The notes under the pieces: model-generated | Told to the model about the DNA's origin: nothing | What the model saw: only the letters and a program-made list of their open reading frames with translations | Database searches by the model: none | In this document: one piece after another, positions 25,259 through 34,648 of the stretch | Layout of the letters: every line of letters begins with the position of its first letter | Position numbering within the stretch: position 1 is the first letter of the stretch | Made by a program: the position numbers and the translations under genes | Origin: JASHPR01 sp963833885 | GTDB taxonomy: Bacteria > Actinomycetota > Actinomycetes > Streptosporangiales > Streptosporangiaceae | DNA: 64,000 nt | NCBI GenBank assembly: GCA_963833885.1 | Contig: CAWHZU010000025.1 | Location: forward strand, 62,001 to 126,000 | Direction: 5' to 3'

Positions 25259-27511
25259 ATGAACCATCTGCTCGAGAGGCTGGGCGGATTCGCTGCCCGA
25301 CGCTTCTGGGTCTTCATCGTCGCCTGGCTGATCATTCTCGGCGGGCTGCTCGGCGCCAACCACGCGTTCGGCGGCAAGTACGTCAACGACTACACGGTCC
25401 CCGGCAGTGGTTCATCAAACGGGCTCAACCTGCTCAACAGCGACTATCCGCAGAAGGGCGGCTTTGGCGGCCAAATCGTGTTCCACGCCAGCCACGGAAC
25501 CGTAGCCCAGCAGCAGTCGGCGGTGAACCAGGCCACCAGCAACGTGTCCAAGCTGGCGGGCGTGACCAGCGCGGTCAGCCCGTTCGCTTCGTCGAAGACC
25601 GGCGCGGTCTCCAAGGACGGCACGATCGCGTACTCGAGCGTGACCTGGAGCGATAACCCGGCGGGCCTGGACACCGCGTATCTGAACCAGCTGAACAAGG
25701 CGGTCGCGCCGGCCCGCAAGGCAGGGCTCGAGGTGCAGTACGGCGGCGGCGCCGGGCAGATCGGCCAGGACACGGGCGACACGAAGTCCGAGGTGATCGG
25801 CCTTGCCTGCGCCTTGCTGCTGCTGCTGTTCATGTTCGGCTCGTTCATCACCGCGGCCATTCCGCTGGTTTCGGCGATCTTCGCCGTTGGCGCCGGTCTT
25901 TCGGTCGTCGGGCTGGTCGCCGCGGTCAGCACGTTCCCGTCCGTCGCGCCGACCGTCGCCACCCTGCTCGGCCTCGGCGTGGCGGTCGACTACGGCCTGT
26001 TCCTCACCGCGCGGCACCGCGAGCAACTGGACCAGGGCATGGACGTGGTCCAGTCCGCGACCAAGGCCGAGGGCACGTCCGGAGCCTCGATCGTCATCGC
26101 CGGGAGCACGGTCGTGGTCGCGATTCTCGGTCTCTACCTGTCCGGGGTGCCGTTCGTCGGCGCGATGGGCGCGGCGGCGGCGATCGTCGTCCTCGTGACG
26201 ATGATGGCGGCGCTGACGCTGGTCCCGTCGTTCATGGGCCTGGTCCGCAGCAACATCCGGTCGCTGCCCGCCCGCATCCGCGCGCACCGTGAGGGCGTCT
26301 CCGCGCAGGAGCAGGCCAGGCGGACCGCCGAGGTCACCGAGGAGCGGCACGAGCAGAGCGGGTTCGCCCGGTGGGGGCGCAGGGTCGCCGGGCAGCCCTG
26401 GCCGTGGGGAATCGCCAGCGTGCTGGTGCTCGTCGTGCTGGCGATCCCGCTGCTGTCGATCAATCTCGGCCAGCCCGACCCCGGCACCAACCCGCTCAAC
26501 CAGAGCAGCAGACAGGCCTACGACCTGCTCAGCAAGGGATTCGGCGTCGGGATCAACGGCCCGCTCACGGTCGTGGTCAAGCTGCCCAAGCAGTCGAGTT
26601 CGGACACCCAGTCTCTGCTGAACTCGATGACCAAGAGCGTTTCGGGCACCAAGGGGGTCGCGTCGGTGTCGCCGACGTCGGTGAACAGCGCGTCGACCGT
26701 CGCCGTCTTCAACGCGATCCCGACCACGCGGCCGCAGGCCACGGCGACGAACGACCTGGTAACGACGCTGCGGGACGACGTGCTGCCCAAGTACCACGTC
26801 ACCACCTATGTCACCGGCACCACCCCGGGCAACGTCGACTTCACCAACCAGATCTCCAGCCGCATGCTGCTCCTGATCCTCGTCGTCGTGGCCGTGGCCT
26901 TCGTGCTGCTGACCACCGCGTTCCGCTCCGTGGTGATCGCCACCAAGGCGGCGATCATGAACCTGCTGTCGATCGGCGCCGCGTACGGCGTGATCGTCGC
27001 GATCTTCCAGTGGGGCTGGGGCGCGAGCCTGATCGGGGTGCACACCACGTCGCCGATCCCGGCCTACGTGCCGATGATGGTGTTCGCGATCGTCTTCGGC
27101 CTGTCCATGGACTACGAGGTGTTCCTGCTCTCCCGGGTACACGAGGCCTGGATCGGCACCGGCGACGCGCACCGCAGCGTCGCGATCGGCATCGGCAGCA
27201 CCGCACGGGTGATCACCACGGCCGCCGCCATCATGGTGACGGTCTTCGCCAGCTTCATCCTGAACGACCAGATCGCGGTGAAGATGCTGGCCATCGGCAT
27301 GGCGTTCGCGGTGTTCATCGACGCGTCGCTGGTCCGGATGATCCTGGTGCCCGCGATCATGTCGCTGCTCGGCGCCAAGGCGTGGTGGATGCCCCGCTGG
27401 CTGGAGCCGATCCTGCCCCAGCTGCACCTCGAGGGCAGCGAGCTCGCGGCCGCCGCGGGCCCGGGCGCCGCCCAGCCGAGCCCGGTCGGCGGAACCCGCA
27501 GGTCACGGTAG
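25259..27511 (+). CDS. MMPL/RND family transporter
   Basis: A 750-residue MMPL protein with about 12 membrane helices in two RND-like halves, each preceded by a large extracytoplasmic loop (AWLIILGGLLGANHAF start, then GGKYVNDYTVPGSGSSNGLN loop). The first half carries LGLGVAVDYGLFLTARHRE and the second FGLSMDYEVFLLSRVHEAW, the Asp/Tyr proton-relay motifs of this family. Exports lipids or hydrophobic molecules using the proton gradient; the substrate is not predictable. ATG 25259 is preferred because the first helix follows soon after; an in-frame GTG lies at 25220. Confidence 0.93.
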   Translation: MNHLLERLGGFAARRFWVFIVAWLIILGGLLGANHAFGGKYVNDYTVPGSGSSNGLNLLNSDYPQKGGFGGQIVFHASHGTVAQQQSAVNQATSNVSKLAGVTSAVSPFASSKTGAVSKDGTIAYSSVTWSDNPAGLDTAYLNQLNKAVAPARKAGLEVQYGGGAGQIGQDTGDTKSEVIGLACALLLLLFMFGSFITAAIPLVSAIFAVGAGLSVVGLVAAVSTFPSVAPTVATLLGLGVAVDYGLFLTARHREQLDQGMDVVQSATKAEGTSGASIVIAGSTVVVAILGLYLSGVPFVGAMGAAAAIVVLVTMMAALTLVPSFMGLVRSNIRSLPARIRAHREGVSAQEQARRTAEVTEERHEQSGFARWGRRVAGQPWPWGIASVLVLVVLAIPLLSINLGQPDPGTNPLNQSSRQAYDLLSKGFGVGINGPLTVVVKLPKQSSSDTQSLLNSMTKSVSGTKGVASVSPTSVNSASTVAVFNAIPTTRPQATATNDLVTTLRDDVLPKYHVTTYVTGTTPGNVDFTNQISSRMLLLILVVVAVAFVLLTTAFRSVVIATKAAIMNLLSIGAAYGVIVAIFQWGWGASLIGVHTTSPIPAYVPMMVFAIVFGLSMDYEVFLLSRVHEAWIGTGDAHRSVAIGIGSTARVITTAAAIMVTVFASFILNDQIAVKMLAIGMAFAVFIDASLVRMILVPAIMSLLGAKAWWMPRWLEPILPQLHLEGSELAAAAGPGAAQPSPVGGTRRSR

Positions 27512-27558
27512 TTCGTCATCGGTCGCGGCGCGGCCGGCGGCTGCCGCATCATTAAGCG

Positions 27559-29424
27559 ATGACCGATCCCGAGCTGATCCGGCGGGCCGAGGCCGCCGGG
27601 ATCGCCCCCTGCTACCTGGACTGGCGCGAGCAGCGGACCGAGGTGAGCGCCGAGACCCTGACCGCGATCCTCGCCGCCCTGGACGCCGTGCCGCAGCCGC
27701 CGCGGGAGCGGCGCGGAGCCGGTCGGCCGGGTAACGCGGACCCGGCGCCCGGGCCCGACGGCGCGACGGTCCCGGCGAGGCCCAGGGTCCCCGACGGCCG
27801 GTCGTGGGGGTTAACCGTCCAGCTTTACTCCGTCCGGTCCCGGCGGTCGTGGGGTCACGGTGACCTGCGTGACCTAGCGGACCTGGCCAGCTGGAGCGCC
27901 CGGGACCTGGGCGCAGGATTCGTGCTGATCAACCCGCTGCACGCCGCGGAGCCGAAGCCGCCGCTCAGCGCGTCCCCCTACCTGCCGATGACCAGGCGGT
28001 ATGTCAGCCCGCTGTACCTGCGGATCGAGGACATTCCCGAGTTCGGCCGGCTGGAGCCAGGCCAGCGGGAGCGGATCGACGCGCTGGCGGCCCCGCTCCG
28101 GGCCAGGGACGTCACCGGCGACCTCATCGACAGGGACGCGGTGTGGGCGGCGAAGCGCGAGGCTCTGGAGATCATCCACCGCGTGCCGCTGACCGACCCG
28201 CGGCGCGCCGAGTACCAGCGGTACCGCCAGCGCGAGGGCCGTGACCTCGAGGACTGGGCCACCTGGTGCGTTCTCGCCGACCGGCATGGCCCCGACTGGC
28301 GGTCCTGGCCGGCCGCGGATCGCGACCCCGCAGCGGCACGCGCCGCGCTGCCGGGCGGGCCGTGGGCGGACCCGGACGCGGACTTTCACGCCTGGCTTCA
28401 GTGGCTCGCCGCCGGGCAGCTGGCGGCCGCGCAGCAGGCGGCGCTCGCGGCCGGCATGGGCACCGGGATCATCACGGACCTCGCCGTCGGCGTGCATCCC
28501 GGCGGGGCGGACGCGTGGGCGAACCAGGACCTGCTGGTCGGTGGCCTGTCCGTGGGCGCACCGCCGGACGAGTTCAACCAGCGCGGCCAGGACTGGTCGC
28601 AGCCGCCGTGGCATCCGCAGCGGATGGCCGAGGTCGGCTACCGGCCGATGGCCGACCTGTTCGCCGCGGCGCTGCGGAACGCCGGCGGGCTGCGGGTCGA
28701 CCACGTGATGGGCCTGATGCGGCTGTGGTGCGTGCCGCACGGCATGACGCCGGACCGCGGCGCGTACATCCGCTACGACCACCGGGCCACGGTCGCCGCG
28801 CTGGCCGGCCAGGCCGCTGGCGCCGGCGCGCTGGCGATCGGCGAGGACCTCGGCACCGTCGACCCGTGGATCCGTGAGTACCTCGCTGCCAGCGGGATCA
28901 TGGGCACGATGATGCTCTGGTTCGCGCGCGAGCCCGACGGCACGCCGCTGGCTCCGGAGCACTGGCGCCGGGACTGCATGGCGACCGTCGGAACCCACGA
29001 CGTGCCGCCGGTCGCCGCGTTCCGCACCGGAGAGCAGGTAGCCGTGCGCGCCCGGCTCGGGTTGCTCAACCGGCCGGAAGATACCGAACGTGACGCCGCG
29101 GGGCAGATGCTGTCGAGCTGGCGCGACGCGCTGGCCGCGCGCGGGCTGATCCCGGACGGCCCGCTGCCCGGGCCCGACGAGTTCACCGTGGCGCTGTATG
29201 GCTACCTGAACCTGACCGCCGCGGCGCTGGTCGGCGTCTCGCTGGCCGACGCCGTCGGCGACCGCCGCGCCCAGAACCTCCCCGGCACCAGCGACGAGTA
29301 CCCGAACTGGCAGATACCGCTCTGCGACTCCGGCGGCCAGGCAGTGCTCCTGGAGAACCTGCCTGACGTGCCCTTGCTTCGAACGGTCTGTGCCGCGGCC
29401 GCGGGCCGCGGGCCGCTCCCGTAG
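27559..29424 (+). CDS. malQ: 4-alpha-glucanotransferase
   Basis: A GH77 amylomaltase that transfers 1,4-glucan segments, used in maltodextrin/glycogen metabolism. Catalytic Asp in GGLRVDHVMGLMRLW, acid/base Glu in AIGEDLGTV and a third Asp in ATVGTHDVPPVAAF are all present. At 621 residues it is shorter than the roughly 700-residue actinobacterial MalQ proteins, because the N-terminal accessory region is reduced. The start is ATG 27559 (MTDPELIRRAEAAGI). Confidence 0.93.
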   Translation: MTDPELIRRAEAAGIAPCYLDWREQRTEVSAETLTAILAALDAVPQPPRERRGAGRPGNADPAPGPDGATVPARPRVPDGRSWGLTVQLYSVRSRRSWGHGDLRDLADLASWSARDLGAGFVLINPLHAAEPKPPLSASPYLPMTRRYVSPLYLRIEDIPEFGRLEPGQRERIDALAAPLRARDVTGDLIDRDAVWAAKREALEIIHRVPLTDPRRAEYQRYRQREGRDLEDWATWCVLADRHGPDWRSWPAADRDPAAARAALPGGPWADPDADFHAWLQWLAAGQLAAAQQAALAAGMGTGIITDLAVGVHPGGADAWANQDLLVGGLSVGAPPDEFNQRGQDWSQPPWHPQRMAEVGYRPMADLFAAALRNAGGLRVDHVMGLMRLWCVPHGMTPDRGAYIRYDHRATVAALAGQAAGAGALAIGEDLGTVDPWIREYLAASGIMGTMMLWFAREPDGTPLAPEHWRRDCMATVGTHDVPPVAAFRTGEQVAVRARLGLLNRPEDTERDAAGQMLSSWRDALAARGLIPDGPLPGPDEFTVALYGYLNLTAAALVGVSLADAVGDRRAQNLPGTSDEYPNWQIPLCDSGGQAVLLENLPDVPLLRTVCAAAAGRGPLP

Positions 29425-29434
29425 GCTTCCGCGC

Positions 29435-30238
29435 ATGAGCTCAAGCGACGCCAGCCCGCCGGCGTTCGACACCAGCGTGGCCCACATCGCCCGCGTGTAC
29501 GACTACTGGCTCGGCGGCAAGGACAACTTTGCGGCCGACCGGGCGGTCGGCGACCAGGTGATGCAGGCCTACCCGAACATCGCGCACTCGGTCCAGGCCA
29601 ACCGGGCGTTCCTGGCCCGGGCGGTGAGCTACCTGGTCGGCGAGGCCGGGATCCGGCAGTTTCTCGACATCGGCACCGGGATCCCGACCGCGAACAACAC
29701 CCACGAGGTCGCCCAGTCGGTGGCTTCGGATTGCCGGGTGGTCTACGTGGACAACGACCCGGTCGTGCTCTCGCACGCCCGGGCGCTGCTGGCGAGCGAC
29801 CCGGCGGGCGCCACCGACTACATCGACGCCGACCTGCGCGACACCGCCAGGGTGCTGTCCGAGGCCGAGCGCACGCTCGACTTCGCCGAGCCCGTGGCCG
29901 TCATGCTGCTGGGGATCCTGCACATGGTCGGTGAGCAGGACGATCCGCGCGCTTCCGTGGCAGCGCTGATGACAGCCGTGCCTTCGGGCAGCTTCCTCAC
30001 CATTTCCCATCCGGCGTCGGACATCGACGCCGCCGCGGGCGCCGAGGCGAGCCGGCGCTACAACGCACAGGCAGCCGAGTCAGCCACGTTCCGATCTCGC
30101 GCCGAGGTCATGGGGTTCTTCGAAGGCCTCGAGCTGGTGCGGCCCGGCCTGGTGCCGGTGCCCGAATGGCGACCGCGCTCCGAGATCGAGGCCAAGACGC
30201 CTTCGAACCTGTGGGGCGGTGTCGCCCGCAAGCCCTGA
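29435..30238 (+). CDS. SAM-dependent methyltransferase, DUF574 type
   Basis: A 267-residue protein of the DUF574 (Methyltransf_19) family, which is greatly expanded in actinomycetes. Family marks: SVAHIARVYDYWLGGKDNF near the N-terminus and the SAM motif I in QFLDIGTGIPTANNTHEVAQ. Substrate unknown; these proteins often neighbour regulatory genes. It begins 11 nt after malQ and converges with pepN. Confidence 0.9.
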   Translation: MSSSDASPPAFDTSVAHIARVYDYWLGGKDNFAADRAVGDQVMQAYPNIAHSVQANRAFLARAVSYLVGEAGIRQFLDIGTGIPTANNTHEVAQSVASDCRVVYVDNDPVVLSHARALLASDPAGATDYIDADLRDTARVLSEAERTLDFAEPVAVMLLGILHMVGEQDDPRASVAALMTAVPSGSFLTISHPASDIDAAAGAEASRRYNAQAAESATFRSRAEVMGFFEGLELVRPGLVPVPEWRPRSEIEAKTPSNLWGGVARKP

Positions 30239-30244
30239 CGGGCG
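30223..30244. terminator. Weak inverted repeat between convergent genes
   Basis: CGCCCG (30223-30228) and CGGGCG (30239-30244) flank the stop of the methyltransferase gene, 4 nt from the pepN stop. With only 9 nt between the two genes, this could be a shared terminator. Confidence 0.35.
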
Positions 30245-30247
30245 GGG

Positions 30248-32782
30248 CTACGTCGCCTGGGCGTCCCGCTCGCGGCAGCGCAGCGCGCGGGCCACGTCGT
30301 CCCTGCCCTCGATCAGCAGCCGGTGCAGTGCCGGCGGCGCCGCCATCTGCTCGATGTAGGCGCCGGTGGCCGCGATGGCCTCCGGTGTGACCTTCCACCG
30401 CGGGTAGGCGTACTCGACGAAGTGCTGCGCCATGTCCGAACCCCAGTCCCGCCAGATGTCGGCGACGACGTCGAAGTAGCGGCTCACGTACGGCTCCAGG
30501 AGCTCCTCCGCGTCCGGGTCGGTGAACCCGTCGAGGGTGGCACGGAACGTCGCGTTCGGCAGCGTGCCGCCGGTGATCTGGTTCCAGGCCTCTTGTTTGG
30601 CCGCGGGGTCGGGGAACGCCGCGCGGCAGGCGGCGGCGTGCCGGGCACCCGCGTCCGTGGCGTCCCTGGCCAGCTCCGCGTCGACTTCGCCCGGGCCGGC
30701 CGCGCCGCGGCTGGCCAGCCGGTACAGCAGCTGCCAGCGCAGCTCCGTGTCGACGGCGAGGCCCTCGACCGTCGCGGAGCCGTCCCGCAGCCCGGCGAGC
30801 AGGGCCAGGTCGTCGGGAGAGCTGGCCACCCCGGCAAACGCCTGGGCGGATGCGAGCTGGCGATCCGACCCTGGCTCGGCCCGGCGCAGCAGGTCCCGCA
30901 GGGCCCCGGCGATCTGCTCGAGCCCGGCGCCACGCCAGGCCGGGTCGGCGAACCGGCGCACCGCGCCCGCGGCCTGGCGCAGCACGGTCTGCAGGACCGT
31001 GATGTCCTCGATCGCGTCCACGCCGGACAGGGCCAGGCTCACGTAGTCGCGCGCCGGCAGTTCTGCGTCCCGGCACATGTCCCACGCGGCGGCCCAGCAC
31101 AGCGCGGCCGGCAGCGACTCGGTGAACTCGCCGATGCCGTTGATGAGTGTGCGCAGGGAATGGGCGTCCAGGCGGATCTTGGCGTAGGTCAGGTCGTCGT
31201 CGTTGACGAGGATCAGGTCGGGCCGCCGCTGCCCGATCAGCTCCGGCACCTCCGTGCGCTCGCCGTCGATGTCGATCTCGACCCGGTGCCGCCGGGACAG
31301 ACCTCCCCGCTCGCCGCGGTCGTACAGGCCGATCGCGATGCGGTGCGGGCGGAGCACCGGATGGCTGGCTGGCGCCTCCTGGAGAACCGCGAACTCGGAA
31401 AGCCTGCCGTCGGCGTCACACAGGTACTCCGGCCGCAGCGTGTTCACCCCGGCGGTCTCGAGCCACTTCTTCGACCAGGACGTCAGGTCACGCCCTGAAG
31501 CCTCCTGGAGCGCGGCGAGCAGGTCGCCGAGCGTGGCGTTGCCCCACGCGTGCTGGGCGAAGTAACGACCCACCCCGGTGAGAAAGTTCTCCCGGCCGAC
31601 GTGGGCGACCAGCTGCTTGAGCACTGCCGCGCCCTTGGCGTAGGTGATGCCGTCGAAGTTCACCTCGACGGCCTCGATGTCGGGGATGTCGGCCGCGACC
31701 GGGTGCGTGGATGGCAGCTGGTCCTGCCGGTACGCCGCCGTCTTCCAGGTCTGGGCGAAGGTCGTCCAGGCGCCGGTCCAGCGGGTGGCCTCGGCCTCGG
31801 CCACGAGGCTGGCCCAGGTGGCGAACGACTCGTTCAGCCACAGGTCGTCCCACCAGCGCATGGTGACCATGTCGCCGAACCACATGTGCGCCATTTCGTG
31901 CAGGATCGTCTCGGCGCGGGCCTCCCGGTAGCTGTCCGTCACCCGCGACCGGAACACGTAGGCCTCGAGGAACGTGACGGCGCCCGCGTTCTCCATCGCG
32001 CCCGCCTTGAACTCGGGCACGAACAGCTGGTCGTACTTGCCAAACGGATAGCGCACCCCGAACGCGGCGTGGAAGTAGTCGAAGCCCTGCCGGGTTATCT
32101 CGAAGATCTCGTCCGGGTCCAGATAGGGGGCCAGCGACTGGCGGCAGAAGATGCCGAGCGGGATCCCGTCGTGCTCGTCGCGTACCACGTGGTATGGGCC
32201 GGCCGCGACCGCGGTGACGTACGTCGGCAGTACCGCGGTTGGCGGGAACGCCCAGAACGCCGTCTTCGCCATCGGCGCCTGCGCGACCGTTTCGGGCGCC
32301 GTGTTCGAGATCACCTGCCACCCCTGCGTGGCGGTGACCTGCAGCTCGAAGGTGGCCTTCAGGTCGGGCTGGTCGAAGCAGGCGTAGACCCGGTGCGCGT
32401 CGAACGTCTCGAGGTCGGTGTACATGTAGACGCCGCCGTCGGCGGGGTCGGTGAACCGGTGCATGCCCTCGCCAGAGCGTGAGTAGGCGCAGTCGGCGGC
32501 GATCCGCAGCTCGTTGCTCTCGGCGAGGCCGTCCAGGCTGATCCGGTTCCCGTCGAAGCTCTCCAGGCCGACGGCGTTCCCGTTGAGCGTGATCTCGTGT
32601 ACCGCCGGCGCGGTGAGATCGATGAACGTCGACGCCCCGGGTCTGGCGCAGCGGAAGCTGACCGTGGTCACCGAGCCGAACGTGATCTCACCCCCGGTCA
32701 GGTCCAGTTCGACGACGTAGGACTGCACATCGAGCAGGCGCGCGCGTTCCCGCGCCTCATTGCGCGTGAGGTTGCTGGTCAC
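30248..32782 (-). CDS. pepN: Aminopeptidase N (M1 family)
   Basis: An 844-residue zinc aminopeptidase. Substrate exopeptidase motif GAMENAG, zinc motif HEMAH followed 18 residues later by the third ligand Glu in WLNESFA, and the catalytic Tyr region FNGITYAKGAA-like (NFDGITYAKGAAVLKQL). The C-terminal ERAP1-like helical domain (about 520-844) is present. The GTG at 32782 is preceded by AAAGGGA. Cytosolic, cleaving N-terminal residues from peptides. Confidence 0.96.
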   Translation of the reverse strand: MTSNLTRNEARERARLLDVQSYVVELDLTGGEITFGSVTTVSFRCARPGASTFIDLTAPAVHEITLNGNAVGLESFDGNRISLDGLAESNELRIAADCAYSRSGEGMHRFTDPADGGVYMYTDLETFDAHRVYACFDQPDLKATFELQVTATQGWQVISNTAPETVAQAPMAKTAFWAFPPTAVLPTYVTAVAAGPYHVVRDEHDGIPLGIFCRQSLAPYLDPDEIFEITRQGFDYFHAAFGVRYPFGKYDQLFVPEFKAGAMENAGAVTFLEAYVFRSRVTDSYREARAETILHEMAHMWFGDMVTMRWWDDLWLNESFATWASLVAEAEATRWTGAWTTFAQTWKTAAYRQDQLPSTHPVAADIPDIEAVEVNFDGITYAKGAAVLKQLVAHVGRENFLTGVGRYFAQHAWGNATLGDLLAALQEASGRDLTSWSKKWLETAGVNTLRPEYLCDADGRLSEFAVLQEAPASHPVLRPHRIAIGLYDRGERGGLSRRHRVEIDIDGERTEVPELIGQRRPDLILVNDDDLTYAKIRLDAHSLRTLINGIGEFTESLPAALCWAAAWDMCRDAELPARDYVSLALSGVDAIEDITVLQTVLRQAAGAVRRFADPAWRGAGLEQIAGALRDLLRRAEPGSDRQLASAQAFAGVASSPDDLALLAGLRDGSATVEGLAVDTELRWQLLYRLASRGAAGPGEVDAELARDATDAGARHAAACRAAFPDPAAKQEAWNQITGGTLPNATFRATLDGFTDPDAEELLEPYVSRYFDVVADIWRDWGSDMAQHFVEYAYPRWKVTPEAIAATGAYIEQMAAPPALHRLLIEGRDDVARALRCRERDAQAT

Positions 32783-32901
32783 TGCCGTGATCCCTTTCCC
32801 GGTCTGACGCTGGCGAGAATAATCGCACGTGGACCTGTGGAATGACCGTGCCAGCCCCCCGGTTGTCAGCAGGGTCACCCCCCGCCCCCGGAGGAGTACC
32901 C

Positions 32902-33516
32902 ATGGCCCAGCAGGAGCCAACCCCCGTCGATTTTTGGTTTGACCCGCTATGCCCGTGGGCGTGGATCGCGTCGCGCTGGCTGCTCGAGGTCGAGAAGGTG
33001 CGCCCGGTGGCTGCGCGCTGGCACGTGATGAGCCTCGCCGTGGTCAACGAGGGCAGGGACCTGCCCGAGCAGTACCGTGAGCTGATGGCCCAGGCGTGGG
33101 GACCGGTGCGGGTCGCGATCGCCGCCGAGCAGAAGTTCGGCCCCGAGGTGCTGCTGCCGCTGTACACCGCGCTCGGTACGCGGTTCCACCATGAGCAGGC
33201 GCCGAAGGACCGGGCCACGGTCGAGGCCGCGCTGGCCGAGGCCGGCCTGCCTGCGGACCTGGCGGACGCGATGGACGACCCGTCATACGACGAAGCGCTC
33301 CGGGTGTCGACCGCCGACGGCATGGACCGGGTCGGATACGAGGTTGGCACCCCGGTCATCTCGGTCGATGGCGTGTCCTTCTTCGGTCCGGTGGTCTCAC
33401 CGATCCCGCGCGGCGACGCCGCGGCCAGGCTCTGGGATGGCGTGCTGGCCGTGGCGGGGACCGACGGCTTCTTCGAGCTGAAGCGCAGCCGCACCAGGGA
33501 CCCGATCTTCAACTGA
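32902..33516 (+). CDS. DsbA-family mycothiol-linked reductase, Rv2466c-like
   Basis: A 204-residue thioredoxin-fold protein with the N-terminal DFWFDPLCPWAW; the redox Cys is residue 17 and the position of the second CxxC Cys is Ala. Rv2466c-type proteins use mycothiol, so this supports an actinomycete with a mycothiol system. The C-terminal half is the inserted DsbA helical domain. ATG 32902 follows GGAGGAGTACCC, an excellent ribosome site. Confidence 0.88.
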   Translation: MAQQEPTPVDFWFDPLCPWAWIASRWLLEVEKVRPVAARWHVMSLAVVNEGRDLPEQYRELMAQAWGPVRVAIAAEQKFGPEVLLPLYTALGTRFHHEQAPKDRATVEAALAEAGLPADLADAMDDPSYDEALRVSTADGMDRVGYEVGTPVISVDGVSFFGPVVSPIPRGDAAARLWDGVLAVAGTDGFFELKRSRTRDPIFN

Positions 33517-33619
33517 TCTCTTTGCCCACCCGGCCCGTCGCTCTCCCACCCTGCCATCCTTGGCCCACCCGCCCTATCCCTTGCCACCCGCCGCCGGCGG
33601 TTCTGACAGACTGGTGCCC

Positions 33620-34096
33620 GTGCGCGTCTACCTTGGATCCGACCACGCGGGTTTCGTGCTGAAGAGCCGCCTCATCGAGTGGCTGAAGCAGGCAGGCCAC
33701 GATCCGGTCGACTGCGGCCCGGACGCCGAGCGCGATGACGACGACTACCCGCCGTACGTCATGCGCGCCGCCGACGCCGCCGTCAAGGACCCGAGCAGCC
33801 TGGGCATCGTCATCGGCGGCTCGGGAAACGGCGAGGCGATCGCGGCGAACAAGATTCGCGGAGTGCGGGCCGCCATCGCCTGGAGCGAGGAAACGGCCCA
33901 GCTCGCCCGGCTGCACAACAACGCGAACGTGCTGAGCCTCGGTGCCCGCATGTACTCCGTCGAGGACGCGGTGTCGTTCACGCGGATGTTCGTCGAGACC
34001 GAGTTCTCCGGCGCGGAGCGGCATGCCAGGCGGCTGGGGGAGATCGCGGACTACGAGGCCACAGGAAAGCTGCCCCCGCTGCCGACCGAGCCCTAG
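33620..34096 (+). CDS. RpiB/LacA/LacB-family sugar isomerase
   Basis: A 158-residue RpiB-type isomerase, most likely ribose-5-phosphate isomerase B. The substrate loop VYLGSDHAGF opens the protein, and IVIGGSGNGEAIAANKIRGV carries Ser in the place where many RpiB proteins have Cys, as in mycobacterial RpiB. The start is GTG 33620 (VRVYLGSDHAG); GTG 33614 is possible. The SET-domain gene begins 2 nt after the stop. Confidence 0.88.
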   Translation: MRVYLGSDHAGFVLKSRLIEWLKQAGHDPVDCGPDAERDDDDYPPYVMRAADAAVKDPSSLGIVIGGSGNGEAIAANKIRGVRAAIAWSEETAQLARLHNNANVLSLGARMYSVEDAVSFTRMFVETEFSGAERHARRLGEIADYEATGKLPPLPTEP

Positions 34097-34098
34097 CG

Positions 34099-34611
34099 GT
34101 GCTCGTTTCCAGCTACATCTCGCCCAAGGCGGTCAAGGGCCAGCCGAGCGGGATCGCGGGCCGAGGCTTGATCGCGGTGGCGCCGATCGCCAAGGACGAG
34201 ATCGTGGCGATCAAGGGCGGTCACCTCGTCGACACCGCCACCCTGGACGCGCTGCCGGAACGGCTGCGCAACTCCGACGTGCAGGTCGCCGACGGCTTCC
34301 ACCTGGTGGCGCTGGACGAAGCCGAATACGAGCCGGTCATGCTGTTCATCAACCACTCCTGCGAGCCGAACGTCGGGTTCGCCGGCAACATCGTGCTGGT
34401 TGCCATGCGTGACGTGGCCGCGGGGGAGGAGCTGACCACCGACTACGCACTGTTTGACGACGCCGACGACCCGATGACCTGCAACTGCGGCAGGCCATCC
34501 TGCCGCGGCGCGATCAGCGGCCGCGACTGGCAGCTCCCGGAGCTGCAGCGGAAGTACGGCAGTTACTTCTCCACCTACCTGCTGCGCCGCTTCGCTCCCG
34601 CGGGCGGATGA
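34099..34611 (+). CDS. SET-domain methyltransferase-like protein
   Basis: A 170-residue protein with a complete small SET domain: GRGLIAVAPIAKDEIVAIKG near the start, the SAM/catalytic FINHSCEPNVGF, TTDYALFDD and a post-SET zinc cluster CNCGRPSCRG. SET domains methylate protein lysines; bacterial members are uncommon and their substrates mostly unknown. The GTG at 34099 is 2 nt after the RpiB stop, implying coexpression. Function is inferred from family only. Confidence 0.9.
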   Translation: MLVSSYISPKAVKGQPSGIAGRGLIAVAPIAKDEIVAIKGGHLVDTATLDALPERLRNSDVQVADGFHLVALDEAEYEPVMLFINHSCEPNVGFAGNIVLVAMRDVAAGEELTTDYALFDDADDPMTCNCGRPSCRGAISGRDWQLPELQRKYGSYFSTYLLRRFAPAGG

Positions 34612-34620
34612 GAGACCAAG

Positions 34621-34642
34621 CGACGGGCTGTGCAGGCCGTCG
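34621..34642. terminator. Hairpin between convergent genes
   Basis: CGACGG (34621-34626) pairs with CCGTCG (34637-34642), with a 10-nt loop. It lies in the 37-nt gap between the SET gene stop and the hydrolase stop. Confidence 0.5.
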
Positions 34643-34648
34643 AGCGGT

